From positions 992,001-1,056,000 of the forward strand of contig NZ_CP113432.1 of NCBI RefSeq assembly GCF_026686735.1: a stretch of DNA of 64,000 nt, written 5' to 3'. The notes beneath the pieces are model-generated. The model was not told the DNA's origin, made no database searches, and worked only from the letters and a program-made list of their open reading frames with translations. Positions within the stretch are counted from its first letter, which is position 1. Each line of letters starts with the position of its first letter. Positions 10,109 to 17,757 of the stretch are shown piece by piece. The position numbers were made by a program, and so were the translations under genes. This DNA comes from Pseudomonas triclosanedens (lineage in GTDB: Bacteria > Pseudomonadota > Gammaproteobacteria > Pseudomonadales > Pseudomonadaceae).

Positions 10109-11491
10109 TCAATCAATGCAGGTCAGGCTACCTTTGGGCAGTTGACCGGTCGCGACCAGTTGGCGGATTCGTTCTGCCAGCGCTTGCCGCTCGTCACGCG
10201 GTGTCAGTGGGTCCTGGCCTGCGTAGCGCTGATAGCTCCATGAGCGCAGTGCTTTCATCCAGTAGGTCGAGTCGGGTGCGTCGTCGATCTGCCGTAGCAG
10301 GTAGGCGAGGCGTTGCCAATACGCCAGTAGGTCGAAGATCGCTTCGCGGCGAGTCTCATCCAGCTCCCGCCAGTGTTGATCCAGGTAATGGCCGATCGGC
10401 CCCTGTAGGCTCTGCCAGGAGAGTTTGCGCAGCCGTTCGAGGGCGCCGCGGAATACCTTGGGCGAGGCGTGCTCCAACTGTTCGATGAAGGCCGGTAGCG
10501 CTCCGCCCTCCAACTGGGCGATGGCCGCCAGTCGGGTCCGCGTGTTGGCCGAACGCAATGCGACTTCGAGCCAGGCCGTCGGCACCGGCTTGCCAAGGGC
10601 TGCACTCAGGCCCAGCACTCCCAGCCATCGGGAGGTGGTCGTCGGCATTGTCCCGGATGTGCTTTGCAGCAGCACCTGTGCCGGTTCGACTCCTTCGCGT
10701 AGCGCATGCCAGAGCGCGATTGAGCGCACGCTCGCCGAACTATCCAGCAGCCCGCATTCAAGTGCCTCGAGAGGCGGCATCGGTTCTTTCATGAGGAGCC
10801 TGAGCGCCTTGCCGCGCACGGTCGTCGAAGCATTGGTCATGGCCGTGTGCAGCAGCGCCTGCCGGGGCGCGAGCGGCTGCTTTCGGGCAGCATCCACTGC
10901 CAGTGTGCGCACCACCGGGTCGGGATGGCGCAGCGCCTGCTCCAGCAGCGCTGCGGAGCCATCGCCCTCCGCCAGTACGCTGAAAAGCAGGTGCGAGGCC
11001 TGGCCGCGCAAGCCGAACCAGGCTGCCTTGACCTCCGCGGCATGCTCCGGTTTGGCCAGCAATGACTGCACTTTTTGCAGCAGGAAGCGATGATCGCCAC
11101 GTTGCTGACGGCTCAGCGCGAGTAACTGCGGCAAGTTCTGCAGGACCAGCGAAACCTGCTCATCGGCCAGGTAGCCTTCGATGCCTTGCAGAGCCTGTTC
11201 GCGTATGCCCGGCACCCAGTCGTTGGCGCGGGTGAGCAGTATGCCGAGCGCCTCCGCGGACCGCCGACGGGCCAGCATGCGCACGGCCAGTTCACGGACA
11301 TATCCGTTGTAGCTGCGGCTCCAGCCCGGCCAGTCCGTTTCAGGGGTGGCGTTCGCCAGCACGCTCAGTGCTTCGTTGACGCCATAGCAGGAGCGCTGCT
11401 GGCCCAGCCAGTTGCGCAGGGCTTGCGTCGTCTCGTCCGTGGGGTTGTCTGGCGAGCGCCTGCGCTCCAGCCAGTGTTTGAGTTGTTTCAT
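10109..11491 (-). CDS. HEAT-repeat protein of the rtc operon
   Basis: A 460-residue cytosolic all-helical protein. From about residue 60 to 400 it shows repeated helical pairs with HEAT-like patterns such as DPVVRTLAVDAARK, SASVRSIALWHAL and NTRTRLAAIAQL, so a superhelical scaffold is likely. No catalytic motif, signal peptide or membrane segment is visible. ATG 11491 has GAGGGAGA directly upstream; the open frame continues upstream to 11917 but there overlaps the 192-aa gene and has arginine/proline-rich out-of-frame character, so it was cut. It sits between the 192-aa gene and rtcA, matching PAO1 PA4584 by position. A role in binding RNA or the RNA-repair enzymes is inferred from operon membership only. 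Confidence 0.85.
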   Translation of the reverse strand: MKQLKHWLERRRSPDNPTDETTQALRNWLGQQRSCYGVNEALSVLANATPETDWPGWSRSYNGYVRELAVRMLARRRSAEALGILLTRANDWVPGIREQALQGIEGYLADEQVSLVLQNLPQLLALSRQQRGDHRFLLQKVQSLLAKPEHAAEVKAAWFGLRGQASHLLFSVLAEGDGSAALLEQALRHPDPVVRTLAVDAARKQPLAPRQALLHTAMTNASTTVRGKALRLLMKEPMPPLEALECGLLDSSASVRSIALWHALREGVEPAQVLLQSTSGTMPTTTSRWLGVLGLSAALGKPVPTAWLEVALRSANTRTRLAAIAQLEGGALPAFIEQLEHASPKVFRGALERLRKLSWQSLQGPIGHYLDQHWRELDETRREAIFDLLAYWQRLAYLLRQIDDAPDSTYWMKALRSWSYQRYAGQDPLTPRDERQALAERIRQLVATGQLPKGSLTCID

Positions 11492-11562
11492 ATCTCCCTC
11501 TCTGTGCGCGCTCAATGGGCGGGCGCGCATCCACAGTCCTTTGTTCTTGGCGACGTCTGTTG

Positions 11563-12141
11563 TCAGTCCGTCGCGCTGGCGGCCAGCGCGGACAATGTTC
11601 GTCGTCGCGGGTTGTACAGGGTGAGGCACCAGATACCCCACCATTCCTTGCCGTCGTCGAAATAGCAGCTCCAGTTGCTGCGATGCGGTTCGACACCGCC
11701 ATTGCCGACCCAGTCGAGCACCTGCAGGCCTTCGTCCGGATACAGCCGCAGCGCCTGCACCCATTCGCGGAAATCCGCGATCTGCAGCTGGGTGCCGTAG
11801 GGCGGGTTGCGGAAGGCGCGGCACAGCGGGCCGTCGTCGCGGCCCAGCTCGCGCACCGCCTCGATATCGAGTGCCTGCGGGCGGGCCCGGGCCAGGTCGG
11901 GTGTCAGGTCCGCCCATTTATGGGTGGCGTATTGCGGGTAGCGGGCGATGACGTCCGCCTGCCACTTGCGCGCACGTTCCTGGATGGATTCGAACAGCAT
12001 CTGCAACGCCAGGCGATGTTCTGCTTCGCCGGGCGTGGCGGTCGGGTCGAGTGTCAGCACGCGGAAGTCGAAGACACAGCGTTCCTGTTCCAGGCGGCTG
12101 CGCAGCTCCTGCATGCGCTGGTTTTCCAAGGGTTGCAGCAT
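11563..12141 (-). CDS. Conserved hypothetical protein of the rtc operon
   Basis: A 192-residue protein with no signal or membrane segment. The first half is helical and charged. The second half contains an aromatic-rich stretch, including SCYFDDGKEWWGIWCLTLYNP near residues 159-179, that looks like a compact beta domain. I do not recognise a catalytic motif. It starts 9 nt after the rtcB stop, so translation is probably coupled. By position it matches PAO1 PA4582/4583-region genes. Its place between rtcB and rtcA suggests an accessory function in RNA repair, which is inference. Confidence 0.8.
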   Translation of the reverse strand: MLQPLENQRMQELRSRLEQERCVFDFRVLTLDPTATPGEAEHRLALQMLFESIQERARKWQADVIARYPQYATHKWADLTPDLARARPQALDIEAVRELGRDDGPLCRAFRNPPYGTQLQIADFREWVQALRLYPDEGLQVLDWVGNGGVEPHRSNWSCYFDDGKEWWGIWCLTLYNPRRRTLSALAASATD

Positions 12142-12150
12142 GTCCTTACC

Positions 12151-13365
12151 TCATCCTTTCACGCATACCACCTGGCGCAGGGTATGCAGTACTTCAACCA
12201 GCTCGCGCTGGGCATCCATCACGGCATCGATGTTCTTGTAGGCCATCGGAATCTCGTCGATCACGTCCTTGTCCTTGCGGCATTCGACGTGGGCGGTGGC
12301 GCGCACCTGGTCCTCGACGCTGAACAGCTTCTTCGCCTTGGTACGGCTCATCGTCCGGCCGGCGCCGTGGCTGCACGAGCAGAACGCTTCTTCGTTTCCC
12401 AGGCCGCGGACGATGAAGCTCTTGGCTCCCATCGATCCCGGAATGATGCCGAGCTGGCCCTTCTGCGCGGACACCGCACCCTTGCGGGTCACTAGTACCT
12501 CTTCACCGAAGTGGCGTTCCTTCTGCACGTAGTTGTGGTGACAGTTCACCGCTTCCAGGCTTGCCTCGAACGGCTTGCGGATGACTTGCCGTGCGGCGGC
12601 GATCACCGCACGCATCATCAGTTCGCGGTTCTGCCGGGCGAAGTCCTGGGCCCAGCCCACGGCTTCCACGTAGTCGTCGAAGTGCTGGCTGCCCTCTTCG
12701 AAGTAGGCCAGGTCGCGGTCCGGAAGGTTGGCGATGTGCTGGCGCATATCGGCCTGGGCCAGTTCGATGAACAGGTTGCCGATGGCGTTACCCACACCGC
12801 GCGATCCGCTGTGCAGCATGAACCAGACGCGGTTGGCTTCGTCGAGGCAGACTTCGATGAAGTGGTTGCCGGTGCCTAGAGTTCCCAGGTGCTTGCGGTT
12901 GTTGGTCTTCTCCAGTTTCGGGTGCTTGTCGGTAATCACCTTGAAGCGGCCGGCCAATGCCCGCCACGCGTCGTCGGCGTGCTCGGGCACGTCTTCCCAG
13001 GCGCCCTGGTCGCGGCGGCCGAAGGTCTTGCCGTGAGGCACGGCCTTTTCGATGGCGGTGCGCAGGCCGTGGAGGTTGTCGGGCAAGTCCGAGGCCACCA
13101 GCGAGGTGCGCGCGGCGATCATCCCGCAGCCGATATCCACGCCCACGGCGGCCGGGATGATGGCCCCCCTGGTGGGAATCACGCTGCCGATGGTCGAGCC
13201 CTTGCCCAGGTGCACGTCCGGCATTACGGCCAGGTGCTTGTAGATGAAGGGCATCTTCGCGGTGTTCATCAGTTGCTGCTTGGCGTCCTCTTCAACTGGT
13301 ACGCCCTGGGTCCAAAGCTTGATGGGTTTGCCGTTGGCGACTTCCAGCAGTTGGAAGGTTTTCAT
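12151..13365 (-). CDS. rtcB: RNA-splicing ligase RtcB
   Basis: A 404-residue GTP- and Mn-dependent ligase that joins RNA 3'-phosphate or 2',3'-cyclic-phosphate ends to 5'-OH ends. The metal and nucleotide residues are in place: DIGCGM (Cys near 80), GTGNHFIEV, HSGSRGVGN, VNCHHNYV and CSHGAGRTMSR with the histidine that is guanylylated. E. coli RtcB is 408 aa. Start choice is ATG 13365, which has AGAGAG at good spacing; ATG 13371 (two codons longer) is nearly as good. It is the first protein gene of the sigma54 operon and is preceded in the same transcript by the structured RNA at 13399-13526. Confidence 0.97.
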   Translation of the reverse strand: MKTFQLLEVANGKPIKLWTQGVPVEEDAKQQLMNTAKMPFIYKHLAVMPDVHLGKGSTIGSVIPTRGAIIPAAVGVDIGCGMIAARTSLVASDLPDNLHGLRTAIEKAVPHGKTFGRRDQGAWEDVPEHADDAWRALAGRFKVITDKHPKLEKTNNRKHLGTLGTGNHFIEVCLDEANRVWFMLHSGSRGVGNAIGNLFIELAQADMRQHIANLPDRDLAYFEEGSQHFDDYVEAVGWAQDFARQNRELMMRAVIAAARQVIRKPFEASLEAVNCHHNYVQKERHFGEEVLVTRKGAVSAQKGQLGIIPGSMGAKSFIVRGLGNEEAFCSCSHGAGRTMSRTKAKKLFSVEDQVRATAHVECRKDKDVIDEIPMAYKNIDAVMDAQRELVEVLHTLRQVVCVKG

Positions 13366-13398
13366 GTTCATCTCTCTTTTTTCCTGTGTCGCTGGCCC

Positions 13399-13526
13399 TG
13401 CGTGGCGACGAGTCGTGGTGAAACAGGCGGCGCGCTCCATTCCTTTGAGCTACGGCCCCAGAGAGCCGGCGGGAGTTGAACCCGCAACTTTGCCGATCTG
13501 TAGTTCCACCGGTATTCGCCACCGCA
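13399..13526 (-). ncRNA. Y-RNA-like (YrlA-type) permuted tRNA mimic in the rtcB leader
   Basis: Reading the minus strand, the ends pair first: TGC-G-GTGGCGA (13526-13516) with TCGCCAC-GCA (13408-13399). GGTGGAA (13510-13504) then pairs TTTCACC (13423-13417). After a CTA bulge, CAG (13500-13498) pairs CTG (13426-13424) and CGGC (13495-13492) pairs GCCG (13431-13428) at the anticodon-stem position. Inside this are a T-arm (13485-13469) with stem GCGGG/CCCGC and loop TTCAACT, an acceptor-like stem CGGCTCT (13468-13462) with GGGGCCG (13459-13453) joined by only two bases, then TA and a D-arm GCTC/GAGC (13450-13434) with loop AAAGGAATG. The 3' half precedes the 5' half, no CCA is encoded and there is no anticodon loop. 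Tight linkage to rtcB mirrors the Salmonella rsr-yrlBA-rtcBA locus. The 5' end is probably near 13540. Not checked with a covariance model. Confidence 0.82.
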
Positions 13527-13549
13527 ATGCCAAGAATTCCTGGAGATAG

Positions 13550-13565
13550 AGCAGGCGACGTGCCA
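13550..13565 (-). promoter_or_regulatory. Sigma54 (-24/-12) promoter of the rtc operon
   Basis: The minus strand reads TGGCACGTCGCCTGCT, with GG-N10-GC exactly spaced; only one base departs from the TGGCACG-N4-TTGCW consensus. Transcription should begin near 13540, just ahead of the structured RNA. The divergent neighbour rtcR encodes the matching activator. Confidence 0.93.
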
Positions 13566-13594
13566 GTTTTGATTCCGGTAACCTTACTTTTTAT

Positions 13595-13607
13595 TAAATA
13601 TTTGATT
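13595..13607 (-). promoter_or_regulatory. IHF site between activator sites and rtc promoter
   Basis: The minus strand reads AATCAAATATTTA, a full match to WATCAA-N4-TTR, in a very AT-rich tract about 55-67 bp upstream of the predicted start. This is the usual place for IHF bending at sigma54 promoters. Confidence 0.7.
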
Positions 13608-13649
13608 TTTAAAGATTAAATTTATATTCAGGCAAAGTATTCGAATTTC

Positions 13650-13666
13650 CAGGAGGACTTTTCCTG
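13650..13666. promoter_or_regulatory. Candidate RtcR upstream activating site
   Basis: CAGGA-N7-TCCTG is a perfect 5-7-5 inverted repeat about 110-126 bp upstream of the predicted rtc start, the expected distance for a sigma54 activator. Assignment to RtcR is inferred from position. Confidence 0.45.
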
Positions 13667-13710
13667 TCCATTTATAGATATTAATGGATAAGATTTTATC
13701 TAAATGGATA
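13667..13710. repeat. Inverted and direct repeats before rtcR
   Basis: TCCATTTA (13667-13674) and TAAATGGA (13701-13708) form a perfect 8-bp inverted repeat. AATGGATA also occurs twice as a direct repeat at 13683-13690 and 13703-13710, exactly 20 bp (two helical turns) apart. The array ends 12 nt before the rtcR start, where a repressor or autoregulatory protein could act. Confidence 0.55.
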
Positions 13711-13722
13711 GAGGGTGACTTC

Positions 13723-15327
13723 ATGCCAGCAGGACGCAAGACTGTCGCTATCGGGTTTCTCGGCTCTACGCTGGATCGCGTCGGCAAGGGCGCGTCGCGC
13801 TGGCAGAAATGGCGGCCCACGGTTGGGCTGTGCCAGCAGCAGGACCTGCTGATCGATCGCCTGGAGCTGATCCACGGCCTGGATGCGCGGGATGTCAGCC
13901 TGGCCGAGCGTATTGCCGCCGATGTGCGGCACGTTTCTCCTGAGACCGAGGTTCGGCTGCAGCCCATGTCGCTGCGCAATCCGTGGGATTTCGAGGAGGT
14001 CTACGGCACGCTGCACGATTTTGTCGGCGGATATGCCTTCGATACCGAGCACGAGGATTACCTGGTACACATCACCACCGGGACCCACGTTGCGCAGATC
14101 TGCTGGTTCCTCCTGACCGAAGCGCGCTACCTGCCGGCAAGGCTGGTGCAGACCTCGCCGTCGCGGCGCAAGGACGAGGCGCGGCAGCCGGAAGGAACGG
14201 TGACGCTGATCGATCTCGATCTGTCGCGCTACGACCGCATCGCCACGCGCTTCCGGCGTGAGCAGGAGGAAAGCCTGGCTTTCCTCAAGTCCGGCATCGC
14301 CACGCGCAATGCCGATTTCAACCGCTCCATCGAGCAGATCGAACGAGTCGCTGGACGCTCCCGTGCGCCGATGCTGCTGATCGGCCCGACCGGCGCGGGC
14401 AAGTCGTTCCTCGCCCGTCGCGTGTATGAACTCAAGCGGGCACGGCACCAGTTCCAGGGACGTTTCGTCGAGGTGAACTGCGCGACCCTGCGTGGCGACG
14501 GCGCGATGTCAGCATTGTTCGGTCATATCAAGGGTGCCTTCACCGGTGCGCAGAGTGCTCGCGAGGGGCTGTTGCGTGCGGCGGATGGCGGCATGCTGTT
14601 CCTCGACGAGATTGGTGAACTGGGCCTGGACGAGCAGGCCATGCTGCTGAAGGCTATCGAGGAAAAGCGCTTCTTTCCGCTGGGTTCGGACCGTGAGGTG
14701 GGCAGCGATTTCCAACTGATCGCCGGTACTCACCGCGATCTGCGCGAACGGGTCGTCGACGGACTGTTCCGCGAGGACCTTTTCGCCCGCATCAATCTCT
14801 GGACTTTCGACCTGCCGGGGCTGGCTGGGCGCCGCGAGGACATCGAGCCGAACATCGACTTCGAACTGGAGCGCCACGCCCGCGAACAGGGGCGTCTGGT
14901 ACGCTTCAACCGGGAGGCGCGGACGCGCTACCTGGATTTCGCCAATTCGGCGCAGGCGCTGTGGAATGGCAATTTCCGCGAGCTGTCGGCGTCCATCACG
15001 CGCATGGCGACCCTGGCCGACAGCGGGCGTATCGACGAGGCGCTGGTGGAGGAGGAGATCGGCCGGCTGCGTCGCTCCTGGGGCGCGGCGCAGCCAGAAG
15101 GCGAAGTGGAGCGCCTGCTGGGCGAGGGCGCCGAGGCGCTGGACCTGTTCGATCGTCTGCAACTGGAGGCGGTGATCTCCATTTGCCGGCAGGCGCGCAG
15201 CCTGTCCGACGCCGGACGCCAGTTGTTTGCGGCGTCACGCCAGGAGAAGCAGAACCCCAACGATGCCGACCGTTTGCGCAAGTACCTGGCGCGCTTCGGG
15301 CTGGACTGGGCGGCGCTGAAGAGTTGA
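13723..15327 (+). CDS. rtcR: RtcR, CARF-domain sigma54 activator of RNA repair
   Basis: A 534-residue bacterial enhancer-binding protein (E. coli RtcR 532 aa). Residues 1-180 are the RtcR-type CARF sensory domain, starting TVAIGFLGSTLD and containing HITTGTH. The AAA+ domain follows, with Walker A GPTGAGKS (near residue 223), the sigma54-contacting GAFTGA loop (near 270) and Walker B GGMLFLDEIGEL. The C-terminus ends in a helix-turn-helix-like region. ATG 13723 has GAGGG 7 nt upstream; an in-frame ATG at 13684 was rejected because it precedes the conserved start. It diverges from the rtcB operon. CARF domains bind nucleic-acid-derived ligands, and RNA ends produced by RNA damage are the likely signal. 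Confidence 0.96.
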   Translation: MPAGRKTVAIGFLGSTLDRVGKGASRWQKWRPTVGLCQQQDLLIDRLELIHGLDARDVSLAERIAADVRHVSPETEVRLQPMSLRNPWDFEEVYGTLHDFVGGYAFDTEHEDYLVHITTGTHVAQICWFLLTEARYLPARLVQTSPSRRKDEARQPEGTVTLIDLDLSRYDRIATRFRREQEESLAFLKSGIATRNADFNRSIEQIERVAGRSRAPMLLIGPTGAGKSFLARRVYELKRARHQFQGRFVEVNCATLRGDGAMSALFGHIKGAFTGAQSAREGLLRAADGGMLFLDEIGELGLDEQAMLLKAIEEKRFFPLGSDREVGSDFQLIAGTHRDLRERVVDGLFREDLFARINLWTFDLPGLAGRREDIEPNIDFELERHAREQGRLVRFNREARTRYLDFANSAQALWNGNFRELSASITRMATLADSGRIDEALVEEEIGRLRRSWGAAQPEGEVERLLGEGAEALDLFDRLQLEAVISICRQARSLSDAGRQLFAASRQEKQNPNDADRLRKYLARFGLDWAALKS

Positions 15328-15340
15328 GGCGCGGCGCGCC

Positions 15341-17206
15341 TCAGTAGTGGTACCAGCGCAGCTCCAGCATCACTTCGTTGCGCGGGCTGGCTTCGTGGCT
15401 GAACTCGCGCTGGGCCGAAAGGCGCAGGCCGAGGTTGCGGCTCAGTTCCACCTGTTGGCCGAAGCTCAGGGTGCGGCGTACCTCGCCATTGTGGAAGTAG
15501 TCGCCCTTGCCTTCGAGACTCAGGTTGCCCAGCGGGTTGCTCCACAGCAGGCCGGTATCGAAGCCCATCGCCGGGGCGATGGTGGCGGCGAAGTCCTGGT
15601 TGTTCTCGATTCGCGCGGTACCCAGGGCGTAGGCCTGCAACTCGTCGGTGAGCTTCCAGCTACCCCCTGCGCCGCCGTTGAGATGACCGACCAGGGTGTC
15701 GTGATCATCGTCACTGTTCTTGCCGGGTACGCGCTCCCAGCCGCCGGAAACCTGCCACGACAAGGGTTGCAGCAACTCGTTGCGTGGTGTCATCGAGCGG
15801 ATGGTGACGAGGTCGAACTGTTGCAATTGCCAGCGGTTTCCCTCGTATTGCCGCAGCTTCATCTGGCCGATTTCGATCTGCGCGCCGAGGGGGAAGCCAT
15901 ACTGGTTGTCGTTGAGGTCGTGGTAGGCCATGCGCAGGCCATACTGGGCGAACGCCTCGCCGTCGCGGCTGCCGGCGCCGATCTGCCAGGTGCGCGATTC
16001 GTGGCCGTCCTCGGGTTGGCCGGGGCGCTCTACGTCGAGCGCCGGCGGCGGATTACGGTTGATCGCACGCAGCAGGTTGTAGCTGCGCGAGGCGACGGCA
16101 GTGTCGCGGTCCTGGCCGGTGGCGCGGTAGCGCACCAGGCGGAAGGCGGTGTCTTGCACCAGTGCCTGGCGTTCGGCGGGCAGCGCCTTGAATTCGGGGC
16201 TGTCGAGCAGGCTGTCGTCATCCGCCAGGCTGCGGGCCAGATGCTTTTCCTCGTGGCTCAGCGGCGTGCCGCGGGCGAGCAGTTCGCGCTCGCGGGACGG
16301 GCGGTAGTCGATACGGTCGATCATCCCGGCGTTCTTCACTGCGCGCACCGTGTCGGTGGGAATGGCGGTGAGCGGGAAGTGATCGGTGAGTTCGGTGCCG
16401 GGCCGGGCGATTTCCAGCAACTCCAGCAGACGGAACGAGCAGTTCTCGTCGAAGAAGTAGTACTTGAAGCGAACCTGCTTCAGTTCCCAGACGTGCTCCA
16501 CCATGCGCCCGGTTTCTTCCGGGGTGAGATTGAGCCGGTATTCCCATAGGTCGCGGTTTTCAAGGCGGCTGTACTCGGACAGCTTCTCGCGGTACGGCAC
16601 CAGGGCGAACAGGCCGGGGTAGCCGCCCATCAGGCCCTTCCAGGCGTAGAGGATGCTGTTGTCCATGCCTTCGATGTACGCGCCGAAGTTCAGGGCGTAG
16701 CTCAGCAGGGCAGTGTTGTCGGAGTCGACATCGGCCTGGTCGATACGCAGCAGGGTGTGGCCGAACATTGAGGACGGGCTGTTCAGGTATGCTGCCGGGA
16801 ACACCAGTACCGCGCTGTGCGGGTTGATGTCTTCGTACCACGTCCGGTACTCCTGGCATGCCACCTGTGGCAGGTCGTCGAGCTGCAGTTGCCGGCGGAG
16901 CCAGCGGGTGCGCGCCGGGTAGACGCACTGGGCGTGCCTGTCGCCGAGTTCCGCTGGCGCGTAGAGCGCCTTCAGGGTCGCGGCCAGTTCGGCGGCGGGA
17001 TGCTCGGCGCCGTCGGCGGCGAGGAAGAACTTCGGATCGTCCACGAAGCTGCGCCATCCGCCCAGTCTGGCGTGTTCGTAGTGGCCCAGGGCGAGCCAGT
17101 AAGGTTCGTCGGCCAGTGCCTGCAGACGTTCATGGGGGATATTGGCCGCAGCGAGCAGAGGAGAGCAGGCGCACAGCGCCATCCAGGGCAACAGGCGTTT
17201 GAGCAT
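15341..17206 (-). CDS. DUF4105 family exported protein, possible outer-membrane barrel
   Basis: A 621-residue protein with a signal peptide (MLKRLLPWMALCACSPLLAA). The central part, about residues 130-290, carries DUF4105 features: conserved PSSMFGHTLLRI, an aromatic-rich stretch and FDENCSFRLLELL. The last 200 residues alternate polar and aromatic residues and the chain ends ELRWYHY, a terminal aromatic typical of outer-membrane barrels; this barrel reading is inference. The function of DUF4105 is not established. It follows the DUF3015 gene by 62 nt on the same strand, as in PAO1 PA4578-PA4579, so the two are probably one operon. There is no obvious ribosome binding site, which fits translation coupled to the upstream gene. 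Confidence 0.85.
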   Translation of the reverse strand: MLKRLLPWMALCACSPLLAAANIPHERLQALADEPYWLALGHYEHARLGGWRSFVDDPKFFLAADGAEHPAAELAATLKALYAPAELGDRHAQCVYPARTRWLRRQLQLDDLPQVACQEYRTWYEDINPHSAVLVFPAAYLNSPSSMFGHTLLRIDQADVDSDNTALLSYALNFGAYIEGMDNSILYAWKGLMGGYPGLFALVPYREKLSEYSRLENRDLWEYRLNLTPEETGRMVEHVWELKQVRFKYYFFDENCSFRLLELLEIARPGTELTDHFPLTAIPTDTVRAVKNAGMIDRIDYRPSRERELLARGTPLSHEEKHLARSLADDDSLLDSPEFKALPAERQALVQDTAFRLVRYRATGQDRDTAVASRSYNLLRAINRNPPPALDVERPGQPEDGHESRTWQIGAGSRDGEAFAQYGLRMAYHDLNDNQYGFPLGAQIEIGQMKLRQYEGNRWQLQQFDLVTIRSMTPRNELLQPLSWQVSGGWERVPGKNSDDDHDTLVGHLNGGAGGSWKLTDELQAYALGTARIENNQDFAATIAPAMGFDTGLLWSNPLGNLSLEGKGDYFHNGEVRRTLSFGQQVELSRNLGLRLSAQREFSHEASPRNEVMLELRWYHY

Positions 17207-17268
17207 GAAGAAGGCTTATTGGATGGGGAGGGGTGAGCCCGCCGGGGTGGCGGGCTCCCGTGCGGCCG

Positions 17269-17757
17269 TCAGGCCTGTTCGGCGTACTTGGCCAGGGTGG
17301 CATCCTGCTTCAGGACAGCCTGGGTATTGGCATAGACGTCCTCGGCGGTGACGTTGGACTTGGTGAAGATCTGCGCGAAGTGCTGGTGGGCGACTTCTGC
17401 GAAGTGGGCGCGGTCCTGCGGCGCCACACCCAGGACTACGGCGTAGGTGGTCAGTGCTTCGCCGTTGCCTTTGGCCATGTCTTCGGACAGTTCGTCCATC
17501 ATGCTGCTCAGCACGATCATCGGCTTGCCGCCGTAGGTCAGGGCGCCGTTGGTGTGGCAGCCATTGGTGCCGGTGGTCATGCCGAAGGTGTTGTTGCCGC
17601 TGGTGCCGTTGGTGGTGGCGGCGAGAACGTGGGTGGCGGTGCCACGCTGGCCCTTGAAGAGCATGTTGCCCCAACCGCAGCCATCGCTACCGGGAGCGTC
17701 GGCCATTGCGCTGAGGGAAGCGGTGGCGAGGAGGGTACCGAGCAGAATCCTTTTCAT
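17269..17757 (-). CDS. DUF3015 family exported protein
   Basis: A 162-residue protein with a signal peptide ending near LSAMA. The mature protein begins with a glycine/cysteine motif (GCGWGNMLFKGQ) and has a second cysteine in NGCHTNGAL, so one disulfide is possible. This pattern is DUF3015, a periplasmic or surface family of unknown function. AAGAAAGAGAGAG precedes the ATG. It is the first gene of a probable two-gene operon with the DUF4105 gene. About 210 nt separate it from the divergent DksA-like gene. Confidence 0.87.
   Translation of the reverse strand: MKRILLGTLLATASLSAMADAPGSDGCGWGNMLFKGQRGTATHVLAATTNGTSGNNTFGMTTGTNGCHTNGALTYGGKPMIVLSSMMDELSEDMAKGNGEALTTYAVVLGVAPQDRAHFAEVAHQHFAQIFTKSNVTAEDVYANTQAVLKQDATLAKYAEQA

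Noticed and set aside
13428..13495. An ordinary tRNA gene on the minus strand near rtcB
   Set aside because: The T-arm precedes the D-arm, the acceptor strands are joined by two bases, there is no anticodon loop and no CCA, so it cannot mature as a normal tRNA; annotated as a Y-RNA-like mimic instead.
10000..15330. An rsr/Ro60 (TROVE) gene in the rtc locus
   Set aside because: Searched because of the Y-like RNA; none of the proteins shows the TROVE start or a vWA domain. The HEAT-repeat protein is only a structural analogy.
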